Shown: piece by piece, positions 7,001-11,104 of the stretch
Position numbering within the stretch: the first letter of the stretch is position 1
How the letters are laid out: each line of letters opens with the position of its first letter
From: Deltaproteobacteria bacterium
Lineage (GTDB): Bacteria > Desulfobacterota > Desulfobulbia > Desulfobulbales > SURF-16
Assembly (NCBI GenBank): GCA_029939635.1
Contig: JAOZSN010000099.1
Coordinates: 1-11,104, forward strand
DNA: 11,104 nt
Direction of reading: 5' to 3'
The notes under the pieces: generated by a model
The model's input: only the letters and a program-made list of their open reading frames with translations
Databases searched by the model: none
What the model was told of the DNA's origin: nothing
Translations under genes and position numbers: made by a program

Positions 7001-8302
7001 CTGCTGTATCCTGCTTAGTGTTTCTATTTGTACTTGCCCTTGCCTTACCTCTATTCCTGCATTGCCTCCCTCGTTGACTCTAGTAATAAGCTGGTCTTTA
7101 CCGTTAACCGAGGCTCGGCCTAGAGCATATTGAGGTAACATCTCTAAGCGCCAGCCCGAGGTGATAGTACCTGATAACCTATCTTTAACGGTCATCCCCT
7201 CCCCTGACTCATCTAACCAGAAAATTCGATGCAACTCTAAACTGTCTGGAGCTGGTGTTGCGTCACCACGTTTTTTGACATTCAGGATGAATTCTTTATC
7301 CGCTGTCATCCTGTAAGCAGGAAATCTTTTCCATTGCTGGGGGACAAGTTCCTGTGAAGGGTCTACAGAGTTAACACCACTAATCTCCACGATGCGCAGC
7401 TGGTTTTGTGACTGAAAGGACCAGAGTTCATTGGTGGGCCACAAATCTCCTGTTTTACCAATTGTAAGGGTATTCGTCTCACCAACCATCCTGGTGGTAA
7501 AATTGATCGTCCATTTACCAGGACGGATTTGAACCTTCAGTTTCTTGTTTTTTTCCAGCTTTACAGGCAAATCACTTTGCATTTGCAGTGGTATTTGATC
7601 CTCTGGTACTTGCCAGTTGAGGATAACTTCTCTGGCATCACCAGAAACGTTTAACTCAATCCTTGTGGTAATTTTTAAAGGCGCTGAATCTGTGACCAGG
7701 CGGTTAACCCGCAGTTCTAATGAATTATTTGCACGGGTTTCTCGCTTTTGGGCATTATTGAACCAAAGTTTGTTGTTTTTAACGGTTATATTTTCCTGCC
7801 TGCTGCCATTAAGGACAACTGTGGTTAACCCGGTTGTAGGGGGGATATCAAGGGATTTGGGAAGGTGTTGCCAAGAAAAGGTACCCCTTACAATATATGA
7901 TCCTGCCTTTTTAATATTAATAATGGGGCGGGTTCCTTTTTCAACAACAATGGCCTTAGAATCGTCCAGGGTGACGCCTTGTGGCCAACTTTCACCATTT
8001 TTACCAGGTAAGTAAAAAACGCCTGGATACTCAAGGGAGATTTCTTGCGAGAAAGAGGCATTATTCCCAGAGATATTCAGTTCTAATGGTTCAGCCCAAA
8101 GACAGCTTTTATTATTTTGGCTGAATAATCTGGAGCATTTCTTACGCTCTACTCCATACATTACCCATGGTACCCAGGCCTGTAGCTCTTCAGGAATAAC
8201 GAGTGTTCGGGCATAGTCTGTGTCCTTTGGCTGGCTGTTAGCCAAAACTGAACAGCTAAAAACACAACTTAAAATAAATGAAAGAAAAATAATCTTTTTC
8301 AT
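4097..8302 (-). CDS. Giant exported membrane protein of unknown function with duplicated beta-rich halves
   Basis: A 1401-residue protein; no name can be given. ATG 8302 is preferred over TTG 8320 because AAGGA sits seven bases before it and the protein then begins with a classic signal peptide (MKKIIFLSFILSCVFSCSVLA, probable cut before NSQ). Residues about 20-470 are beta-rich and probably periplasmic. Helices follow near 478-500, 502-515, 521-537 and 548-566. A soluble loop is followed by helices near 695-720 and 738-755. The latter runs into SSPVRAHEG, which resembles a second signal peptide. A second beta-rich region (about 762-1190) is followed by four helices (about 1194-1218, 1226-1251, 1270-1294, 1330-1355) and a basic/acidic tail (GWKKKKDTTPEFEVDKKEEE). 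The two soluble regions share a similar order of short motifs, suggesting internal duplication. It stands alone with its own promoter candidate. An envelope or surface-assembly role is a guess. Confidence 0.85.
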   Translation of the reverse strand: MKKIIFLSFILSCVFSCSVLANSQPKDTDYARTLVIPEELQAWVPWVMYGVERKKCSRLFSQNNKSCLWAEPLELNISGNNASFSQEISLEYPGVFYLPGKNGESWPQGVTLDDSKAIVVEKGTRPIINIKKAGSYIVRGTFSWQHLPKSLDIPPTTGLTTVVLNGSRQENITVKNNKLWFNNAQKRETRANNSLELRVNRLVTDSAPLKITTRIELNVSGDAREVILNWQVPEDQIPLQMQSDLPVKLEKNKKLKVQIRPGKWTINFTTRMVGETNTLTIGKTGDLWPTNELWSFQSQNQLRIVEISGVNSVDPSQELVPQQWKRFPAYRMTADKEFILNVKKRGDATPAPDSLELHRIFWLDESGEGMTVKDRLSGTITSGWRLEMLPQYALGRASVNGKDQLITRVNEGGNAGIEVRQGQVQIETLSRIQQISDLLAVGWDHDMKKVSAQLNLPPGWKLLHQSGIDSANSWVSKWTLFDIFIVLIISLSIWKLIGVKSGILGFVTLVLTYHEPNAPRYIWLSLLLCLAILKVIPDNVHARRIRITKCLLLVFLVLMLIPFITNEIRYGLYPQLEKGQYHTYQQNTGGFSSQTAEKSVKGELWGSAKLLESKKMADDDTIIDGTARGIGKAKLASKSIVSSMARYPERHYAPQNTYDPAAKVQSGPGLPVWNWNRIHLTWNGPVESTQKINLYFLTPLMSLFLAFLVSGLLVGLTIVFCADELGEFKKGNFLKRFSFSLIALLILCAGTFTSSPVRAHEGSIPDQAMLKSLKTKLVSDMNKPDECGNHCLDMPVINIEIKNGILRLDMTILADSQIAVALPKSSNWNFTKITVDNNNGSLFKGEKGNTWALVKPGESHVVMTGPLFRQSIQLSFPVTTPHKINFLKSEEWEIQGIDSNGTPGSQLGFQRINKDKTKPKKEILEMGTLPPLVQIERILHLGIEWKITTVATRLSPPGSPILIKVPVLQGESVVSRIAVKENKVQLQLGAQENRKTWESVLMKSAQISLTAFTSQDFTEVWTLDAGPMWHIDIAGIPLVKQQTTSGLWQPQWYPWPAESVTLNITKPKGVEGPTKTIESSNVVISPGLRATDYDLTFVLRSTRGDTHTIHLPEGAEVQKVILNGSEQPIHQDKRGVTIPVSPGEQAVTINWRMPQNISVVFSVPEIDLGMDSVNSSMEVNFGNRWIWLIKGPAVGPAILFYSELFIIIVGAILLGFISFLPLRWYHWLILGLGLSQAGLLANGIIVCWFLMLGFKKKFHGKIEGKKYFNLVQLTIICFSFISFFCLLYAIQVGLLGHPDMIIEGNNSSNYALKWYQDRVAGSILPQPFIISVPLFVYRAIMLTWALWLSFSLLKWLRWGWQESFAVGCIWEKGQATKKSGFGWKKKKDTTPEFEVDKKEEE

Positions 8303-8349
8303 CAAACGTTCCTTAGGCAAATTTTATTTAGCGCGGCCAATAATAGATA

Positions 8350-8378
8350 GTTTTATGTAATACTTTGTTTTTGTGCAA
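8350..8378 (-). promoter_or_regulatory. Weak promoter candidate for the giant membrane-protein gene
   Basis: On the minus strand TTGCAC (8378-8373) and TAAAAC (8355-8350) are 17 bases apart, leaving a leader of roughly 40 bases before the ATG at 8302. The -10 box is only a partial match. It is the best candidate in a short AT-rich stretch. Confidence 0.28.
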
Positions 8379-8469
8379 GAAATTAGGATGTCTTTTGGGA
8401 CTAAATACGTGTTTGCTAATCATTTCCGGCATCAAAAGCCCTGCGATTGTCAATCTAAAGACTGCAATT

Positions 8470-8613
8470 TTATAATGTATGAAGTTTAGCTGGAATATGT
8501 ACAGGAAAATTCCTGGTCAGGGAACCAGAGGCACTGAGATCAAGGATACCGAGGTTAAGATCGGCAAAAACTTTTTCCAGTTCCTCCTGAGACTATAGAG
8601 TAAAGACACGACC
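8470..8613 (-). pseudogene. Possible coding remnant with a PilZ-like motif
   Basis: Read on the minus strand, codons from 8613 to the TAA at 8472-8470 give GRVFTL, then an in-frame TAG (8595-8593), then SQEELEKVFADLNLGILDLS followed by ASGSLTRNF. The amphipathic stretch and the DLSASG element look coding, and D-x-S-x-x-G is one of the two signature motifs of PilZ cyclic-di-GMP-binding domains. The other signature (RxxxR) is not seen. There is no start codon in a sensible place and the frame is interrupted. The assignment is weak; chance resemblance is possible. Confidence 0.25.
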
Positions 8614-8795
8614 ATCATTTCCATGGAAACATGAAAAACCATACCTTGACACAATGGAGCTATTTTATAAATCAACTAAATACCCCTTGCTACAGATAGG
8701 CTTTTCTGTTACTTGAGTTGCTAGTCATAACAGCTTGAAATAACAGAAGAAATTAAAACTATCTTAAGGGTAGAATCTTAAATAGGGGCATTTTT

Positions 8796-9189
8796 ATGAA
8801 AATCCCCAAAAATTTCACTACTATTGCAACATCTCTCACCGTTTCATCCATGCTACTTACAGCCAGCCATGCTGCATCTGATGGGGCTGATATGGTTGGC
8901 CCCAAATACAAACTGCGCAGTGATGAGCATGCCTTTTATCTTGCAAAGGATGGTGAGGCAGATTTAAGCACCCTTTTTTCGGCCGGTGACAACTCCAAGT
9001 TCTACATCTATGCCCAGTAAGAAAAAAATCCTGATAGAGATGGTTTTATTATTAAGTTTAATCCGGCCAAATCACTTGAATGTCAAAAAAAATGATTCCG
9101 CTACCCCCTGTCCGTCAGCAAGCGCTGTTAATGAAAAACAATTTTACGTCTTCTACGGAGAAAAGGAGGTGGTAATCATGAAACATTAA
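8796..9189 (+). pseudogene. Secreted small protein gene broken by TAA and an A8 frameshift
   Basis: ATG 8796 has a good ribosome site (AGGGG, seven bases before) and a clear signal peptide: basic start MKIPKNF, hydrophobic core, and an Ala-rich exit ending TASHA with a probable cut before ASDGADM. The mature part (VGPKYKLRSDEHAFYLAKDG and on to SKFYIYAQ) stops at TAA 9018-9020. The same frame carries on in protein-like fashion as EKNPDRDGFIIKFNPAKSLE, then dies at an A8 run (9085-9092). Removing one A gives CQKNDSATPCPSASAVNEKQ, then FYVFYGEKEVVIMKH and a stop at 9187-9189. The simplest reading is a protein of about 130 residues inactivated by a nonsense change and a one-base insertion. The family is not recognised. 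The short product to 9017 (74 residues) could still be exported. Confidence 0.5.
9162..9189 (+). promoter_or_regulatory. Near-perfect Shine-Dalgarno before a three-codon ORF
   Basis: AAAGGAGGT (9162-9170) lies seven bases before ATG 9178, giving ATG AAA CAT TAA. This is the best ribosome site in the window, yet it serves only MKH. It may be the residue of a deleted gene start, or simply the chance codons for EKEVV at the end of the broken secreted-protein frame. Confidence 0.3.
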
Positions 9190-9238
9190 AAAGCTATACA
9201 TAATCTCCTAGGCAAACACCTTAGATAATTATATGTGC

Positions 9239-10474
9239 TTAAACAAGGGCAGCAATACTACTGAAACGCTGGTTGATATCAGTGCGTAATGTGTCGGTAT
9301 GGGCAGCAGGTACCTGGCATTGGCTGAAGACATCCTGCCAATCTTTGATCTTGGCCAGCACATCATGTAAGAGCAGGTGGCTTTTTTGCTGGGAGAGGCC
9401 AAAGGCCTTACCCTCCTGGATGATGTCAGGGGCGCTAATTGTCGAATGTTTACCATTTACCTGGATGATTTGGCCAGTCTGATAGATATTGGGCACAATG
9501 TCATAGGCAGGTGAGAGCTGCCAGCCATTATCCGTGTGGAGCATGGCAAAGTTTTGGAGATGATCGTCGGTGTTACGCAACAAAACATTTACAACCATCT
9601 GGCGAAATAGGAGTTCCAGATCAATTTCTGGCTGGCTGGAGTAAAGGCGAATAATTTCAGCCATATCAGCGTAATGGGCCGAGTAATGATCCTCTATGCC
9701 CAGCAGGGTACGCATGCTGACCATGGCATTACGACCAGCTTCGGCAACCACATCAAAACGTTGAATCAATAAGATATCCCTTTCCCCAACCATGACCCTT
9801 TGCAGTTTTGGGACAGTAAGGCCAGCCATCCTGGCCAAGGTCATCCCGGCCTCTTCCAATGAGACTAGCAATTCAGGGTGGAGATCCTTGCGACTGGCAA
9901 ATTTTGCCAGCCAATGCTGATTATCCTTGCGGGTCAGCACCTTTGGTCGTGCCCCACCAGCTGAACTGCCACAGGCCAGGAGATGCTGGAGTTCTGCAGT
10001 CTGAATATCAACCGAATCTTCCAGTTTCCCTGCCTCATCAATGGCCTTGGCAATATCTGTAAAAGATATACTGCTATCTTCATAGCTCTGGAGATTTTCC
10101 TGTTCACTGAAGAGAAAACGACCCAACCCCCTACCCTGCAGAACACCAAGAAGATGGGCAGGTGCAAAACGGTCGCTTACTAACCCTCCTTTCCTGGCCA
10201 GGATATGCCGACCCCAGGCATCAGGCAGAGAATCGTCAAAGACCAGGTGGATGCCGGTGTTTTGATTATCAGCAGAAAATGTCTCATCTGCTAAGGGAAG
10301 ATGAAGCGGATCAATGGCATAGGCCTTGGGATGATCCAGATACTCCCTCGAGTAGCGAAAGAAACCTTCATACTGGCCATAATTAGCTAGGTTTCGTGAT
10401 AAAAGACGACCCACCTGAATAATTTGGCCATCAGGAAACACCGCCTGCACATAGAGATTTACAGTTGATTTCAT
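9239..10474 (-). CDS. hipA: HipA-family serine/threonine kinase toxin
   Basis: A 411-residue protein, close to the 440 of Escherichia coli HipA, which phosphorylates glutamyl-tRNA synthetase and arrests growth. The N-terminal subdomain shows the family pattern FDDSLPDAWGRHIL (79-92). The kinase core shows GSSAGGARPK (169-178, phosphate-binding loop and site of the regulatory serine), the Lys in WLAKF (191), LIQRFD (236-241), the catalytic stretch RNTDDHLQNF (300-309; D303 as base, N308 for magnesium) and SPAYDIVPN (321-329; D325 for magnesium). All catalytic residues expected for an active kinase are present; the usual Lys in 'HAKNF' is Gln. The start overlaps the hipB stop by four bases (ATGA), so the two are translationally coupled. 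The target in this organism is unknown. Confidence 0.95.
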   Translation of the reverse strand: MKSTVNLYVQAVFPDGQIIQVGRLLSRNLANYGQYEGFFRYSREYLDHPKAYAIDPLHLPLADETFSADNQNTGIHLVFDDSLPDAWGRHILARKGGLVSDRFAPAHLLGVLQGRGLGRFLFSEQENLQSYEDSSISFTDIAKAIDEAGKLEDSVDIQTAELQHLLACGSSAGGARPKVLTRKDNQHWLAKFASRKDLHPELLVSLEEAGMTLARMAGLTVPKLQRVMVGERDILLIQRFDVVAEAGRNAMVSMRTLLGIEDHYSAHYADMAEIIRLYSSQPEIDLELLFRQMVVNVLLRNTDDHLQNFAMLHTDNGWQLSPAYDIVPNIYQTGQIIQVNGKHSTISAPDIIQEGKAFGLSQQKSHLLLHDVLAKIKDWQDVFSQCQVPAAHTDTLRTDINQRFSSIAALV

Positions 10475-10788
10475 TTTTTCTTATGCCGAACCCTTTTTTT
10501 TTGCAAATCAATACGTTTTTTTTGCTCCCGATCATATTGGGCAAAGGGATCTTCTTCTATCTCAAGAACCACCTGCCAGGTATTGAGCAGACCGAATATC
10601 TCGCTAACATTAAGCCATTTACCCAAGGAAACAGAGGTATCCCCCTGCTCCATCCGGCCAATAACCTTGGCAGAAACACCCACCATAACCCCAAGTTCTT
10701 TCTGTGTTTTGTTCTTGAAAATGCGAGCCTTGCGTAGGCGCAGGCCCAACTCTTGGCAAAAGGATATCACCTCTGGATTAATCTTCAT
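10471..10788 (-). CDS. hipB: HipB-type antitoxin, XRE-family DNA-binding protein
   Basis: A 105-residue helix-turn-helix protein, first gene of the hip operon. The HTH runs about residues 14-55 (LRLRKARIFKNKTQKELGVM, then VGVSAKVIGRMEQG), typical of HipB/Cro-C1 proteins. After it come TSVSLGKWLNVSEIFGLLNT, a dimerisation-type stretch, and a very basic tail (KKRIDLQKKRVRHKKK) that could contact DNA or the toxin. ATG 10788 is preferred over TTG 10824 because the palindromic operator (10786-10813) would otherwise lie inside the gene and because the family begins just before the HTH. No strong Shine-Dalgarno is seen for either start. HipB neutralises HipA and represses the operon. It overlaps hipA by four bases. 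Confidence 0.92.
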   Translation of the reverse strand: MKINPEVISFCQELGLRLRKARIFKNKTQKELGVMVGVSAKVIGRMEQGDTSVSLGKWLNVSEIFGLLNTWQVVLEIEEDPFAQYDREQKKRIDLQKKRVRHKKK

Positions 10789-10813
10789 AAGAAGAACTAT
10801 ATGTCTTCTTATG
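10786..10813. promoter_or_regulatory. Palindromic hip operator overlapping the hipB start codon
   Basis: Ten-base perfect arms CATAAGAAGA and TCTTCTTATG flank eight bases whose centre (TATA) is also symmetric. The left end includes the hipB start codon read on the minus strand. A dyad of this size directly before a HipB-type regulator is the expected site for autorepression; here binding would cover the start codon and lie downstream of the promoter candidate. The symmetry is seen directly; HipB binding is inference. Confidence 0.6.
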
Positions 10814-10836
10814 GAGAATTTCAAGGCTTAACATGG

Positions 10837-10864
10837 CGTATATATCGCCTTACAGGTGTGTAAA
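10837..10864 (-). promoter_or_regulatory. Candidate hipBA promoter
   Basis: On the minus strand TTTACA (10864-10859) and TATACG (10842-10837) with 16 bases between. The -10 region lies inside a GGCG-7-CGCC dyad (10835-10849), which could be a second, weaker regulatory site. It is placed 50 bases before hipB, with the operator just downstream. Confidence 0.42.
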
Positions 10865-10908
10865 GTTGAAAACCATTCATTATCAACAGCATTTAGACCA
10901 AGGTAAAC

Positions 10909-10950
10909 GAAAAAACGGAAAAGTAGCCTTTAAGCTAATCTCCCGTTTTT
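10909..10950 (-). terminator. Stem-loop terminator, active-looking on both strands
   Basis: Arms ACGGAAAAGTAGC and GCTAATCTCCCGT (about 10 of 13 pairs formed) around a CTTTAA loop, with A and T runs on the outer sides, so a T run follows the stem on either strand. On the minus strand it lies just downstream of the tRNA-Pro fragment and before the hip promoter: the expected position for a tRNA gene terminator, insulating hipBA from upstream transcription. Confidence 0.6.
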
Positions 10951-10962
10951 ATGTATAAAAAA

Positions 10963-11007
10963 TGGTCGGGATGAGAGGATTTGAACCTCCGACCCCCTGC
11001 TCCCGAA
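10963..11007 (-). tRNA. 3' fragment of tRNA-Pro(CGG), probable attachment-site duplicate
   Basis: On the minus strand the sequence from 11007 to 10963 is the 3' half of a proline tRNA: anticodon loop TTCGGGA (anticodon CGG at 11005-11003), 3' anticodon arm GCAGG, variable loop, T arm GGAGG-TTCAAAT-CCTCT, acceptor strand CATCCCG, discriminator A and encoded CCA. Nothing upstream can serve as the 5' half. The bases before the loop (CCTAA) do not pair with GCAGG beyond three positions, no D arm is visible, and no CGGGATG acceptor strand lies at a proper distance. It cannot make a tRNA. Such fragments, starting in or near the anticodon loop and ending at CCA, are typical duplicates left by tyrosine-recombinase integration. 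Confidence 0.6.
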
Positions 11008-11104
11008 TTAGGCGGGCTTGTTGTTTCACATAGTATTTCTAAGTCTCACAAAATCTTACCATCCCCCACCACTATTGCCTTTGTTTATTGACTTCCTCAC
11101 TAAT

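Larger units (their letters stand above)
8303..8795. other. Intergenic gap of about 490 bp between divergent genes
   Basis: No intact gene is visible on either strand. The part next to 8302 holds the AAGGA ribosome site and promoter candidate of the giant gene. The middle (8470-8613) may be a coding remnant. The right part (about 8700-8760) contains TAACAG twice (within ATAACAG at spacing 14) and its complement CTGTTA about 20 bases before. These could be regulatory but have no recognised partner. No tRNA, CRISPR or clear terminator was seen. Confidence 0.5.

Noticed and set aside
4113..8015. Several 60-130-codon plus-strand frames within 4097-8302
   Set aside because: They are antisense shadows of the long minus-strand gene, without ribosome sites, signal sequences or domains of their own.
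8986..9189. Separate plus-strand ORF beginning MPSKKKIL
   Set aside because: Its first half is an out-of-frame reading of the secreted-protein gene; only its last part (from the A8 run) looks like protein, so it is better explained as the frameshifted tail of that gene.
10963..11066. Full tRNA gene with a long insert, using a GGGATGG stretch near 11060 as the 5' acceptor strand
   Set aside because: The total length would exceed 100 bases, no D arm or proper 5' anticodon arm exists, and only the 3' half fits the tRNA-Pro consensus.
11008..11104. Integrase C-terminus at the right edge on the minus strand
   Set aside because: Short open stretches exist but none shows recombinase motifs, and the window ends too soon to decide.

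Overview
This 11.1-kb window looks like a piece of a moderately AT-rich, mesophilic or cold-living deltaproteobacterium. The style of the GAF-GGDEF, Cdd1 and large membrane proteins recalls Desulfobulbales (Desulfotalea-like). That assignment is inference from protein flavour, not from a marker gene. The region has a patchy, accessory-like character: intact genes of unrelated function alternate with at least three decayed genes.

Layout. At the left edge is the 5' end of an ABC-F type ATPase gene (minus strand, cut by the window). Next comes a plus-strand remnant of a Trm112-like zinc-ribbon gene (283-511). A minus-strand cluster of three genes follows: cdd1-like helix-hairpin-helix protein (1959-2264), a nine-helix membrane protein whose two Asp residues and PAL motif are arranged as in presenilin/signal-peptide-peptidase proteases (971-1915), and a small cupin (515-907). 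On the plus strand, 2448-3431 is a GAF-GGDEF diguanylate cyclase that has lost its N-terminus. Converging on it is trmO/tsaA (3497-3982, minus). A 1401-residue exported, multi-spanning membrane protein of unknown function (4097-8302, minus) takes up over a third of the window. It is built from two similar beta-rich halves.

Right part. A gap of about 490 bp (8303-8795) holds only a weak promoter candidate and a possible coding remnant. A secreted-protein gene (8796-9189, plus) is broken by a TAA and by a one-base shift at an A8 run. A compact hipBA-type toxin-antitoxin operon (minus, 9239-10788) follows, with a 10-bp-arm palindromic operator overlapping the hipB start codon and a plausible promoter behind it. 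Upstream of hipB lie a stem-loop terminator and a 45-bp 3' fragment of tRNA-Pro(CGG) with no 5' half. The fragment reads like an attachment-site duplicate, which implies an integrated element extending to the right beyond the window.

How the genes work together. hipB and hipA form a self-regulated kinase-toxin module. The cdd1, membrane-protease-like and cupin genes are co-oriented with short gaps (43 and 63 bp) and may be co-transcribed. No pathway links the remaining genes. The most interesting candidates are the GxGD-like membrane protein, the giant duplicated membrane protein, and the tRNA-Pro fragment next to hipBA.
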